Source: Plut-88900 sp965116945 (lineage in GTDB: Bacteria; Chloroflexota; Dehalococcoidia; Plut-88900). Taken from it: a stretch of 64,000 bases of DNA. A program made the translations under genes and the position numbers. Below the pieces are notes generated by a model. It had not been told where the DNA came from, ran no database searches, and worked only from the letters and a program-made list of their open reading frames with translations. Below, piece by piece: positions 41,262 to 49,670 of the stretch. The stretch lies in assembly GCA_965116945.1 (NCBI GenBank), contig OZ220734.1, positions 310,001 to 374,000 of the forward strand. Direction: 5' to 3'. The first letter of the stretch is position 1. Each line of letters begins with the position of its first letter.

Positions 41262-42029
41262 GTGGAGGCACTGAGGGTGGAAAGTGTGTCCAAGGACTTT
41301 GGGGGCGTACGCGCCGTACAAGACGTCTCCTTCGACGTGGAATCCGGGCAGAAGCTGGCAATCATCGGGCCGAACGGGGCCGGCAAGACAACCCTGTTCA
41401 ACATCCTCAATGGTCAATTGTCTCCTACATCGGGCACCATATTCCTATTCGGTCGAGACATTACCCGCGTGCCTACCCACCGCAGGGCACATCTGGGCAT
41501 GGCGCGGTCGTTTCAGGTTTCCAGCGTGTTCTCGGGCCTGACCGTCCTGGATAACGCCCTGCTGGCCGCCCAGGGAACTCGCCCCTCACGCTTCCAGATG
41601 TTTCGCCCGATTACCGCCTACAAGGATGTATACGCGTCTGTCGAAAGTATCCTGGAGCCGTGGGGCTTGTGGGAACACCGGAACAGCATCGTAAGTGAGC
41701 TGGCGTATGGCGATCAGAGAAAGCTGGAGATCGGACTCAGCCTGGCGTCCAATCCCAGGTGCCTGCTGCTGGACGAGCCGAGCACGGGGCTGACGGCATC
41801 CGAGACCGCGGGCATAGCCGCCATGCTCCACAGCCTGGGCGGTGACATAACGGTTTTGCTGGTCGCCCACGACATAGACCTAATATTCGGCGTGGCGGAG
41901 AGAATTATCGTCCTGCATCATGGCCAGATCATTGCCGACGGGGCTCCCGAAGATATTGGTGCCAATCCCGAAGTCCGGGAGATTTACATCGGGCTGCAGG
42001 AAGGAGGAAGGGATGCTGGAACTGGTTGA
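41262..42029 (+). CDS. livG: ABC transporter ATPase (LivG-like)
   Basis: The 255-residue ATPase has Walker A GPNGAGKTTLFNILNG (about 36-51) and the LivG-type ITRVPTHRRAHLGMARSFQ. The signature region reads LAYGDQRKLEIGLSLA, Walker B is CLLLDEPSTGL, and the switch His lies in LLVAHDIDLIF. In the signature, YGDQR replaces the canonical SGGQ, a normal LivG feature. It starts with GTG at 41262 and overlaps livF by 17 nt. Confidence 0.93.
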   Translation: MEALRVESVSKDFGGVRAVQDVSFDVESGQKLAIIGPNGAGKTTLFNILNGQLSPTSGTIFLFGRDITRVPTHRRAHLGMARSFQVSSVFSGLTVLDNALLAAQGTRPSRFQMFRPITAYKDVYASVESILEPWGLWEHRNSIVSELAYGDQRKLEIGLSLASNPRCLLLDEPSTGLTASETAGIAAMLHSLGGDITVLLVAHDIDLIFGVAERIIVLHHGQIIADGAPEDIGANPEVREIYIGLQEGGRDAGTG

Positions 42030-42717
42030 CCTGCACACCTACTACGGAGACAGCTACGTGCTCCAGGGTCTCTCCCTCAGCGTTGGTGAAGGTTCGGTAG
42101 TGGCGCTTTTGGGCAGAAACGGGATGGGTAAAACCACCACAATCCGTTCTATCATCGGGTTCAATCCACCCCGCCGTGGAACAATCCATTTCAGGGAACG
42201 AGATATCACGCGTGTGAAGTCCCATAAGATTGCTCAACTTGGTATAGGGTTGGTACCCCAGGGTAGGCAGATCTTCCCTTCATTGAGTGTGCAAGAGAAC
42301 CTTACAGTGTCCGCCAGACATAGTGGGAAATCCTACCCTTGGGATCTAGGGGGTGTCTATTCGCTCTTCCCCGTACTGAAGAAGCGGGCCAAGAATAAGG
42401 GCAACCAACTGAGCGGTGGAGAACAACAGATGCTTGCAATAGGCAGGGCTCTGATGACTAACCCCGACTTGCTTTTGATGGACGAACCGTCAGAGGGATT
42501 AGCCCCGGTGATAGTTAAGGAGCTAACTCAAATCATAGCCCGGTTGAAGGACAGGGGCTTTTCGATTCTTCTGGTAGAGCAGAACCTCTCCATGGCCTTA
42601 GAACTTGCGGATTACGTCTATGTGATAGACCGAGGCCAAATAGTGTACGAGTGCTTGCCAGAAGCGTTTAGGAGCAACGTGGAGGTCCAGGCAAAGTACC
42701 TTGGGGTGACAGTCTGA
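42013..42717 (+). CDS. livF: ABC transporter ATPase (LivF-like)
   Basis: The 234-residue ATPase has Walker A GRNGMGKTTTIRSIIG, LGIGLVPQGRQIFPSLSVQE, the full signature LSGGEQQMLAIGRAL, Walker B LLLMDEPSEGLAP and switch His replaced by Gln in LLVEQNLSMAL, all typical of LivF. I chose the ATG at 42013, where AAGGAGGAAG gives an ideal ribosome-binding site inside the end of livG. It is the last gene of the transporter operon. Confidence 0.94.
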   Translation: MLELVDLHTYYGDSYVLQGLSLSVGEGSVVALLGRNGMGKTTTIRSIIGFNPPRRGTIHFRERDITRVKSHKIAQLGIGLVPQGRQIFPSLSVQENLTVSARHSGKSYPWDLGGVYSLFPVLKKRAKNKGNQLSGGEQQMLAIGRALMTNPDLLLMDEPSEGLAPVIVKELTQIIARLKDRGFSILLVEQNLSMALELADYVYVIDRGQIVYECLPEAFRSNVEVQAKYLGVTV

Positions 42718-42957
42718 CGTGAAACTGCAGCACGCTATTGCCTGAGTCAATTCGGCGCCATATCTTCCATATCTGCGCATGGAATCGAACCCCATGTGTA
42801 CTCTTATGGAGGCGAGATCACTAAACGCTAGCAGCCTCAGTTATTCGCTATCGGAGTCGGGTAGCGCTTAAGTACACCTGAATTGAGAACTTATACGCTT
42901 TTAGAGGATTCCGATGTTAAGCGCGGATCGCACAGATAGTGAAGACAGCTTCTACAT

Positions 42958-44340
42958 TTACACTATTGGCCAAGGCTGGGGGAAGTTGGTGTTAGTGCGA
43001 GAGAGCATGTCAGCGCCTATAGTCTGGACTTTCTGGATCAGATCCCACTCATCGACATAGGTCGGGTCCTGGCGTTCGACGACCACCCTCCCATCCACCA
43101 GGACGGTGTGCACACTCCTCCCGTCGGCACTGTAAACCAGGCTGTTTACTGGGTTGAAGAGCGTGCGCCATTCCGGGCGGCGAGTGTCGAAGAGCACTAT
43201 GTCGGCCTTTTTGCCGACTTCCAGCGAACCGATATCCGAATCGAGACCCACGGATCGTGCCCCGTCGATTGTGGCCATTTCCAGGGCCTTCTCGGCAGGA
43301 ACCATGCTAGTCGAACCTCGTCCATCTTTGTACAGAACCGAGGCAAGGTAAACAGACCGGAGCACTTCTGCGACTGAGGAGTTGTTCGCCGAATCCGAGC
43401 CCAGTCCCACTGTGATGCCACGCTCTATCATTTCTGGGAGGCGGCCCTGGGAGGAGGTACTGGCGCCCATCTTAACGGCCGCTGTGGGGCACATTACCAA
43501 CCTAGTGTCGGACCTCAAGATGCAGTCGAGCTCAGAGTCGTCAAGCCCCACTACGTGGGCCAAGAGAACGTTCGGGCCCAGAACTCCGATGTCCTCCATC
43601 CATTCAATTGGCCTCCTGCCGTATTTGTCCAGATGGGCCTGGACGGACTGGGGAGAATTTACGCAGTGGATGGTCATGCGGGTGTTGTTTTCATCAGCTA
43701 TACGTTTGGCGGCTTGCAGGAGCTCCTTGGTTGAAATACTCACGTCCATAGGCATGGTCCAAGCCTGGACCCGTCCTTCTAGTGCGCCGTTAAACTCTTT
43801 AACAGTGGCCTCCATCAAATGCTCTGCGTCCTCAAGGCTTATTACAGGTAAGTTGATGGGATTCGGCGAATCGGTTACGGACGCTCCTATGATCACCCGT
43901 GCCCCGGACTCCTCATACGCTCTCATACAGGCGTCGGGATAGCGGGTTGATCCAGGGTCAACGATGGTAGTAGTACCGTATTTCAGGCATTCGGTTAGTG
44001 CCAGGAGGGAGGTTAGGTACTCTTCCTCGGGGCGCATTTCACTGGCTAGCCGGAATACGCTTCCCAGGTATTCCACCGGGTTCATGGAATCAGGGAATAT
44101 GCCTCTAGTAGCGTGTGCATAGGAAATGTGCAGGTGGCCATTAATGAAGCCTGGTGTTGCCACCATCTCAGACCCGTCTATCACCTTGTCTGCGGAAATG
44201 TCCTTTAAACCGGTGGATTTACCGACGTGTGTAATTCTCGATCCTTCAATGACAATTGCCCCGTCCTGGATGATCTTTCTATCCGGGTCGATGGTCAGGA
44301 TGTAGCGGATATTTTCAATTTTCACGGTTGCGTTTGGCAT
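42958..44340 (-). CDS. Amidohydrolase of the ATZ/TRZ (chlorohydrolase/deaminase) family
   Basis: The 460-residue protein has the ATZ/TRZ ligands HxH in ATPGFINGHLHISYAHA, His in MTIHCVNSP, His in VLLAHVVGLDD and Asp in VGLGSDSANNSS. A composite C-domain follows (VGKKADIVLFDTRRPEW). Relatives deaminate or dechlorinate purines, pyrimidines, triazines and S-adenosylhomocysteine. An AGGAG sits seven bases before the ATG. It is adjacent to the transporter on the opposite strand, so the imported compound could be its substrate. Confidence 0.87.
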   Translation of the reverse strand: MPNATVKIENIRYILTIDPDRKIIQDGAIVIEGSRITHVGKSTGLKDISADKVIDGSEMVATPGFINGHLHISYAHATRGIFPDSMNPVEYLGSVFRLASEMRPEEEYLTSLLALTECLKYGTTTIVDPGSTRYPDACMRAYEESGARVIIGASVTDSPNPINLPVISLEDAEHLMEATVKEFNGALEGRVQAWTMPMDVSISTKELLQAAKRIADENNTRMTIHCVNSPQSVQAHLDKYGRRPIEWMEDIGVLGPNVLLAHVVGLDDSELDCILRSDTRLVMCPTAAVKMGASTSSQGRLPEMIERGITVGLGSDSANNSSVAEVLRSVYLASVLYKDGRGSTSMVPAEKALEMATIDGARSVGLDSDIGSLEVGKKADIVLFDTRRPEWRTLFNPVNSLVYSADGRSVHTVLVDGRVVVERQDPTYVDEWDLIQKVQTIGADMLSRTNTNFPQPWPIV

Positions 44341-44521
44341 GGGTAAACTCCTGGTGATTGAAGGTCGGCGCGTGAGTCAGTTTGCATAAGTGTACCTGTT
44401 GTATGACTGGGAGTACCAGGGACTTGGAATGGCAAGGGGCTCTTGCTGAACACCATTTGTATAGTGTTGCGTCGGGAACCGGGTGAGCCTGGGATTAAGA
44501 AAGCGCAAAAGGCAGCGCAAT

Positions 44522-44713
44522 TCAATCAGGGGCCTGGTCTAGCCGTAGTGATACAGCAGGGTAAGCACCTAGACCGATGTCCTGCCGCTTTCCATCGATT
44601 GTGATGCGTTGCGCCCAAGTCTTGCTTCCGGTCCTTCCGATGTACAGACGAAAACTTTCAAGAGAGATAGTTGGAGGTTTGCAATGGGGGATTGCATTAC
44701 TGTTAGTAACCAT
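44522..44713 (-). pseudogene. Remnant of a P4-type tyrosine integrase (arm-binding domain)
   Basis: The frame encodes about 63 residues. Of these, FRLYIGRTGSKTWAQRITID and GKRQDIGLGAYPAVSL match the N-terminal arm-DNA-binding domain (DUF4102) of P4-like integrases. The frame then ends, and no catalytic domain with the Arg-His-Arg-Tyr set is present. It begins about 55 nt beyond the 3' end of tRNA-Ala, the classical integration position. It is a decayed fragment. Confidence 0.7.
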
Positions 44714-44767
44714 AAGTGTGAGTAAGAGTCGGACCATGGGACAAGGTATTGGAACGGATGAGGGGGG

Positions 44768-44843
<76 letters not shown>

Positions 44844-44906
44844 GATCCAGAGTGGAATATAGCAGGGGGTCGGGCGGGGGTCAATTACGGGGCTGGGTGG
44901 GAGGGC

Positions 44907-44946
44907 AACTCGCTCTTACGACCCTTCGACAAGCTCAGGGAGAGAG
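44907..44946. repeat. REP-like fragment
   Basis: CTCGCTCTTACGACCCTTCG and AAGCTCAGGGAGAGAG resemble the arms of the dispersed palindrome at 6895 and 21066, but the outer GC block is missing. Confidence 0.4.
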
Positions 44947-45005
44947 GGAGAAATATGATCACAAGGGTTTAGCCTCACAAAGGGGAATGAAGAGGGAGAG
45001 GTTGG

Positions 45006-45027
45006 ATTCCGGCTCGGGGGCCGGAAT
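45006..45027. repeat. Small hairpin repeat (copy)
   Basis: ATTCCGGC-TCGGGG-GCCGGAAT is a perfect stem. The same 22 bases recur at 57278-57299, and a variant occurs at 21224. Confidence 0.65.
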
Positions 45028-45062
45028 AACGGATATGGGATAGAGAGGGAAGGAAGAGAGGT

Positions 45063-45479
45063 CTAGTGGGGGGTGGGGTGGAAGTAGGGGAGCGTCACAC
45101 CGGCCTCTACTTCTTCGAATAGGACCTCGACGCGCATACCAATACGAATGTCTTCGACTGGACAGTAGACGAGGTGACTGATCATGCGGACGCCTTCGTC
45201 GAGGTCGACCATGATGACGGCCCACGGGACACGGTCTTTCAGGGCGGGGTGGATAGCCTGGTGGGTGATGGTGTAGCTGTAGATGGTCCCAAGACCTGAC
45301 ACCTGCTTCCAACCCAGATTTCCCTTCCGACAGCCGGGGCACAGGGGCCTGGGGGGATGTCGGAATACGTCACAGCGGTGACAGTGCTGAATTACCAGTT
45401 CCTTGCGGTTGCAGGCATCCCAGAACTCCTGATTATCGATGGTGGGAACGGGTAGGGGGAGGGGGGTCTGTTGAGGCAT
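45063..45479 (-). CDS. DUF35 OB-fold protein with zinc ribbon (partner of the thiolase-like gene)
   Basis: The 138-residue protein has the DUF35 layout: an N-terminal helix (NQEFWDACNRKELVIQ), a rubredoxin-like zinc ribbon (CHRC...CPGC, about residues 33-50) and an OB-fold beginning GLGTIYSYTITHQAIHPAL. DUF35 proteins bind acyl-CoA and act as obligate partners of thiolase-like enzymes, as in steroid side-chain retro-aldolases. The gene starts six bases after the stop of the thiolase-like gene on the same strand. Confidence 0.88.
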   Translation of the reverse strand: MPQQTPLPLPVPTIDNQEFWDACNRKELVIQHCHRCDVFRHPPRPLCPGCRKGNLGWKQVSGLGTIYSYTITHQAIHPALKDRVPWAVIMVDLDEGVRMISHLVYCPVEDIRIGMRVEVLFEEVEAGVTLPYFHPTPH

Positions 45480-45485
45480 TTCTGG

Positions 45486-46619
45486 TTACCTGCGGAGGAT
45501 CATGGCGCCGACGCCCTCGCCGGTGTCTACCAGCACATGCTCGGCATCCGGGACCTGGGCGGTGGAGGTGCCGCGGAGCTGGCGGACGCCTTCAATGATG
45601 TGGTTGACGGTGTGGACGTAAGCTTCCGAGAGGTGACCTCCGGCGGTGTTGATGGGCAGTTCACCGCCTATCTCTATACGGCCACCTTCTACGAAGGCAC
45701 CCCCCTCGCCCTTGAGGCAGAAACCGTAATCCTCAATTGCAAAAAGCACCAGGGCGCTGAAGTGGTCATAGATCTGGGCAGCGTCGATGTCCTGGGGGGT
45801 GATGCCGGCCATATTGAAGAGTCGGGGACCGGCCTTTGCTGCGACGGTTTGCGAGATGGATCCATTTTCGACTATGGGCGGGACGAGGCTCTGGGCAACA
45901 GCGGACACGTAGACAGGTCTCTGGCGCATGTCCTTTGCCCGCTCAGCGGAGGAGATGACGATGGCGGCGCCACCGTCTGTCTCCAGGCAGCAGTCGAAGA
46001 GGTGGAAGGGATCGTAGATCATGCGGGAGTTCTGGTGGTCTTCAATAGTCATGGGTCGGCCATACATGATGGCCCGTGGGTTCATGTTGGCGTGCCTACG
46101 GCAAGCTACGGAAATGGCGCCGAAATGGGCGCTGGTGGTACCGTATTCGTACATGTGGCGTCGTGCGTACATGGCTAGCTGCTGGCCGGGGACCAGGAGG
46201 CCGAAGGGTTCCATGAATGCCGACTGACCCTGGCCTCGGCGGCCTGTTATTGCTCCCGAACCGTAGCGTTTGCCGGAGCGGCCGTTCATGGCCCGGTAGA
46301 GCAACACGTTGTTGGCCAAACCGGTTGCAACAGCCATGCAAGCGTGAGCCACGAGACCTCCGGCGGCGGTGCCGGTGTAGGCGAGCTCGTCGAAGAAGGT
46401 GAGCTCGGAGATGCCAAGGGAGGCAATAACCTCCTCCTCGGGGGTGGGGTCCACTACGAAGCGGACCATGCCGTCAATGTCCTCGGGCTGGAGGCCAGCA
46501 TCGGCTATGGCCTTCATGGAAGCTTCAAGGACGAGGGATAGCTCGCTGCGGCCCGAGTCCTTGGAGTATTCGGTCTCACCGATGCCTACGATCGCGCATT
46601 TGTCTTTCAGGGTGTCCAT
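45486..46619 (-). CDS. Thiolase-like (SCP-x/Ltp2-type) protein without nucleophilic Cys
   Basis: The 377-residue protein has thiolase fold landmarks: KCAIVGIGETEYSKDSGRSE, NNVLLYRAMNGRSG, YDHFSALVLFAIEDYGFC and the conserved GGHLSEAYVH near the C-terminus. In the position of the thiolase nucleophile the sequence reads AYTGTAAGGLVAHACMAVAT, without the Cys of an SxxCxSG motif. Proteins of this kind paired with DUF35 can be retro-aldolases, not acyl-transferring thiolases. The DUF35 partner follows at once. Confidence 0.82.
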   Translation of the reverse strand: MDTLKDKCAIVGIGETEYSKDSGRSELSLVLEASMKAIADAGLQPEDIDGMVRFVVDPTPEEEVIASLGISELTFFDELAYTGTAAGGLVAHACMAVATGLANNVLLYRAMNGRSGKRYGSGAITGRRGQGQSAFMEPFGLLVPGQQLAMYARRHMYEYGTTSAHFGAISVACRRHANMNPRAIMYGRPMTIEDHQNSRMIYDPFHLFDCCLETDGGAAIVISSAERAKDMRQRPVYVSAVAQSLVPPIVENGSISQTVAAKAGPRLFNMAGITPQDIDAAQIYDHFSALVLFAIEDYGFCLKGEGGAFVEGGRIEIGGELPINTAGGHLSEAYVHTVNHIIEGVRQLRGTSTAQVPDAEHVLVDTGEGVGAMILRR

Positions 46620-46653
46620 TGGGGTATATCTGGTTTGGGTGTTCAGTCCAGTT

Positions 46654-47814
46654 CTACAGAACGCCGCGGGTGTGGAGGTCTTCGATTTTGTCGGGGGTCA
46701 TGCCGGGGAGTCGGCCGAGGATTTCGCAGGTGTGCTCGCCAGCAGCCGGAACCTTGCCGACGGCTCCCTTGGTCTTGGAGAATTTTATGCTCAGGCCGGG
46801 GGCCATGATCTCGTTTTCGCCAGTTTCGGTTGGGACCGGTACCATCATCTCGCGTTCGGTCATGTGGGGATCCCGGGACATCTGGGCCGGGGTCTGGACC
46901 GGGCCGACGGGAACCTCGTTGGCAACGAGTCTCTCGGTTATGTCGGCGACGGTGTTGGAGGCGACCCAGTCGGTTAATAGTTTGAGGCGCTTTGCTTTCG
47001 AACCTTCGTCGGCCTCGAAGCCTAGGATGCTCGGGTCTTCGGCGAGCTCGTGCTGGCCCATTGCAATGAAGACTCGGGTCCAGAGGGTGCGGGAGGTGGC
47101 GGGGATGGTGACGTAGCCGTCCTTGGCCTTGTAGACGGAAGCGTAGTAGTCAGCAGGTCCGGCGCCCGTGCCCATGTGATGTGAGATAGGTATCTCCATG
47201 AGGGTGACGCCGGTGTCGAGGAGGCTTACGTCGATTACCTGACCCTCGCCGGTGGCGTTGCGGTGGATGATAGCTCCGAGGGTGCCGATACAGGCGTGGA
47301 GCGAGGTTATGCGATCGATGATGGGGGAGCCGGTAAGGACGGGGTGTCCTTCGTGGATACCGGTAATCTCCATGAGGCCGGACATGGCCTGGCCAATGGG
47401 GTCGAAGGCGGGCCGGTTGCGATAAGGGCCGTACTGTCCGAAGCCGGAGACTGATGTGAGGATGATGTCGGGCTTGATCTTCTTGAGCTCTTCGTAGGAG
47501 AACCCCATGTTGGCAATGACACCGGGGCGGAAGTTTTCGAGAACGACGTCGGCGGTCTTGACGAGTTCCCGGAAGATCTCCTTGCCCTCCTCGGTGCGCA
47601 TGTTTAGGGTGATGCTCTTCTTGCCGCGGTTGTAGACGGTGAAGTAGACACTAGTGCCGTTGACTAGGGGTGCGTGGGCGCGAGTCTCCTCGCCGCCGGG
47701 CTTTTCGACCTTGATGACCTCGGCGCCCATGTCTGACATAACCATGCCGGCCCGGGGCCCGGCCTGATAGCGGGCGAGCTCGAGAACCTTTACTCCATCA
47801 AGGCAGCCGGTCAC
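46654..47814 (-). CDS. Class III CoA-transferase (CaiB/BaiF family)
   Basis: The 386-residue protein begins with the family signature LDGVKVLELARYQAGPRAG and MGAEVIKVEKPGGEETR. It has the SITLNMRTEEGKEIFRELVK and VLENFRPGVIANMGFSYEEL segments, and FDPIGQAMSGLMEITG with the catalytic Asp. These enzymes move CoA between acids by a ternary-complex mechanism. It precedes the thiolase-like/DUF35 pair by 34 nt, suggesting that it activates the substrate of that pair. Confidence 0.9.
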   Translation of the reverse strand: MTGCLDGVKVLELARYQAGPRAGMVMSDMGAEVIKVEKPGGEETRAHAPLVNGTSVYFTVYNRGKKSITLNMRTEEGKEIFRELVKTADVVLENFRPGVIANMGFSYEELKKIKPDIILTSVSGFGQYGPYRNRPAFDPIGQAMSGLMEITGIHEGHPVLTGSPIIDRITSLHACIGTLGAIIHRNATGEGQVIDVSLLDTGVTLMEIPISHHMGTGAGPADYYASVYKAKDGYVTIPATSRTLWTRVFIAMGQHELAEDPSILGFEADEGSKAKRLKLLTDWVASNTVADITERLVANEVPVGPVQTPAQMSRDPHMTEREMMVPVPTETGENEIMAPGLSIKFSKTKGAVGKVPAAGEHTCEILGRLPGMTPDKIEDLHTRGVL

Positions 47815-47920
47815 GGGTCGGGTCTCCTTTGGCGGGGGTTGGGGGGATGTCGGGGGTGAATGTTAACACAAGGTTAATTGGGTTAATTGCACAATATGCA
47901 TTCCTCAGCCCGCTTGAAGC

Positions 47921-48691
47921 CTAGTCCAGGGAGTTGAGGAAGTCGAGGAGGATTTGGTTGGTGGCGAGGGGTTGTTCTATTGAGGGGTCGTGGCCGGCGT
48001 TGGTTATCCAGTGGACCTTGGAGCCGGAAATGCCGTCGTGAAGGGCCTGGGAGCCGTCGACGTAGAGGTCTTCCTCGCCGCAGATGACGCAGGTGGGAAC
48101 CTTGACATCGCCAAGTCTCGGGGCCTGGTTGAAGGCGTTGCAGGCCTCCAGGTCGCCGATGCCGACCTCTATGGGGGTCGTCCGGTTGTTCCACTCGTTT
48201 AGCTCGACGATGGCACGAGGGGTGCTCTTGGAGAAGTTGCGGCCTGCGCTCTCCTGGATGGCCTTCTCGGGGTCCTGGCGGTAGACGTCTATGTAAGCGT
48301 CGTCGATGTTCCACTGGGGCGCTGAGCCGACGGGGATATAGGCCTCGACGCCGGGGTAGGTGAGGAGGTAGTCGAGGGCGATGGAGCCACCCATTGAGTG
48401 GCCGGCGATGACGAAGGAATCGAGGCCGAGGGCGTCGGCGAAGGCCTTGACGAAGTCCCGGTAGTCGGAGACGTTGGTCGAGCCTGAGCCCTCAGAGTCT
48501 CCGTGGCCGGGGAGGTCCATGGCGATGGGGGTGTGCCACGGGGCAAGGGCCTGGAGCTGGGGCGCCCAGATCTTGTGGTTGCTCCGGGCGCCGTGGACGA
48601 GGAGGACTATCTTGCCCTTCTTCTGGCCTGCGGCGAGGTCTCTCGGGCTGGCATAGAAGGCGTTCTTACCGTTTACCTGTACGTTTGGCAT
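47921..48691 (-). CDS. Alpha/beta hydrolase
   Basis: The 256-residue protein has the alpha/beta-hydrolase set: oxyanion LLVHGARSNHKIWAPQ, DLPGHGDS, the nucleophile elbow GHSMGGSIALDY (Ser near 99), acid Asp in CGEEDLYVDG and His in NAGHDPSIEQP. It is a paralogue of the next upstream gene, with closely parallel motifs. It could hydrolyse an ester, lactone or C-C bond. It lies in the same run as the CoA-transferase and thiolase-like genes. Confidence 0.87.
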   Translation of the reverse strand: MPNVQVNGKNAFYASPRDLAAGQKKGKIVLLVHGARSNHKIWAPQLQALAPWHTPIAMDLPGHGDSEGSGSTNVSDYRDFVKAFADALGLDSFVIAGHSMGGSIALDYLLTYPGVEAYIPVGSAPQWNIDDAYIDVYRQDPEKAIQESAGRNFSKSTPRAIVELNEWNNRTTPIEVGIGDLEACNAFNQAPRLGDVKVPTCVICGEEDLYVDGSQALHDGISGSKVHWITNAGHDPSIEQPLATNQILLDFLNSLD

Positions 48692-48727
48692 CTGTTCCCC
48701 CAGATCATTGGGTTGTGGGCAAGGGTC

Positions 48728-49501
48728 TCAGGGCAGGGAATTCAGGTAGGCCCCGATTTTTTCGTTCAGGAGGGTCGGCTGCTCGATCATGACGGCATGG
48801 CCGGCAGCGGGGACCATTTCGAAGGTGGTGTTCATGGCGCTGGCGTGAATCTCGCGGGAGTTTTCCAGCCACGTTTCTTCATCACCGGCGACCACCAGGG
48901 AATGGACACTGATTTGATCGATTTTGTCCAGAAGATCGTATCGGTCGCAGTTTTCGAAGTCGGCGATGCAGGCGTCGGGAGGTTGGGCCGCGAGCTGTTT
49001 GCCATATTCCTCTATCAAGCGCCTGGATGTCTTTTTGGAGAAGAGAAGGACGGCATTTTCCCTCTGGGCACGCTCTGGGTCTGTGGACCAGAGTGCCAGG
49101 TCTTCGGAAGACAGCTCCCAATGGGCGCCGGCCCCGACCAGGATGAGGCCCTTCACATCATCGGGATGGTGGATTGCGTAGTCCAAAGCCATGGAGCCAC
49201 CCATGGAGTGGCCAGCGAATACGAAGGGGGCCAGGTCCATGACGTCCACGAAGGCCTTGATGAATTGCCGGAAGTCGTCGGGATTGTCGATGGGCGGGCC
49301 CTGGGACTCGCCGTGGCCGGGGAGGTCGATGGAGAGGGGGGTGTGTTCGCGTTCCAGGTAAGCGTGCTGGTAGCGCCAGACAAGATGGTTGTCGACGGCG
49401 CCGTGGACCATCAGGACGTTGTGACCCTGGCGAACGCGGGCCTCGGCCTGGGACGGGAACTGGTAGTGTACGTTTCTGCCTTCTACGGTGGCGAAACCCA
49501 T
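48728..49501 (-). CDS. Alpha/beta hydrolase (paralogue)
   Basis: The 257-residue protein has VLMVHGAVDNHLVWRYQH, DLPGHGESQGPP, the nucleophile elbow GHSMGGSMALDY, an acid region AGDEETWLEN and His in AAGHAVMIEQP. It is similar in length and motif context to the neighbouring hydrolase, indicating a tandem duplication. The acid-residue segment differs (DEETW here, EEDLY in the paralogue), so substrate use may have diverged. GAGGT precedes the ATG by six bases, and a promoter is seen at 49527-49555. Confidence 0.87.
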   Translation of the reverse strand: MGFATVEGRNVHYQFPSQAEARVRQGHNVLMVHGAVDNHLVWRYQHAYLEREHTPLSIDLPGHGESQGPPIDNPDDFRQFIKAFVDVMDLAPFVFAGHSMGGSMALDYAIHHPDDVKGLILVGAGAHWELSSEDLALWSTDPERAQRENAVLLFSKKTSRRLIEEYGKQLAAQPPDACIADFENCDRYDLLDKIDQISVHSLVVAGDEETWLENSREIHASAMNTTFEMVPAAGHAVMIEQPTLLNEKIGAYLNSLP

Positions 49502-49526
49502 GGAATTACCTCGGGTGAACGGGGTG

Positions 49527-49555
49527 ATTCTAACAGACGATAGGGCCTATCTAAA
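49527..49555 (-). promoter_or_regulatory. Promoter of the alpha/beta hydrolase run
   Basis: On the minus strand TTTAGA (49555-49550), 17 nt, and TAGAAT (49532-49527). The predicted start near 49520 leaves a leader of about 20 nt with a GAGGT ribosome-binding site. Confidence 0.5.
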
Positions 49556-49577
49556 CCCCGTTATTTCGCAAGGCCGA

Positions 49578-49586
49578 TGCTATAAT
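49578..49586 (+). promoter_or_regulatory. Extended -10 promoter of the facing CoA-transferase run
   Basis: TGC-TATAAT is a perfect extended -10. There is no good -35, as expected for extended -10 promoters. Together with the minus-strand promoter at 49527-49555 it makes a compact divergent control region. Confidence 0.6.
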
Positions 49587-49670
49587 CCCCGGAATCCGAC
49601 CGCTTCCACTCAGCAGCTTTTGCTATACCAAGACACTCATAGGGTCGATTCCTTTCTTCCTGCCCGTGCA

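Noticed and set aside
42779..42795. GGTTCGATTCC (minus strand), which matches a tRNA T-loop, as a possible tRNA or attachment-site copy.
   Set aside because: No acceptor, D-arm or anticodon arm can be folded around it, and it does not match the tRNA-Ala 3' end beyond the T-loop.
42785..42799. Second LexA-like box (GAAC...GTAC) resembling the one at 34006.
   Set aside because: The spacing between half-sites is seven bases instead of four, and no promoter or gene start is appropriately placed.
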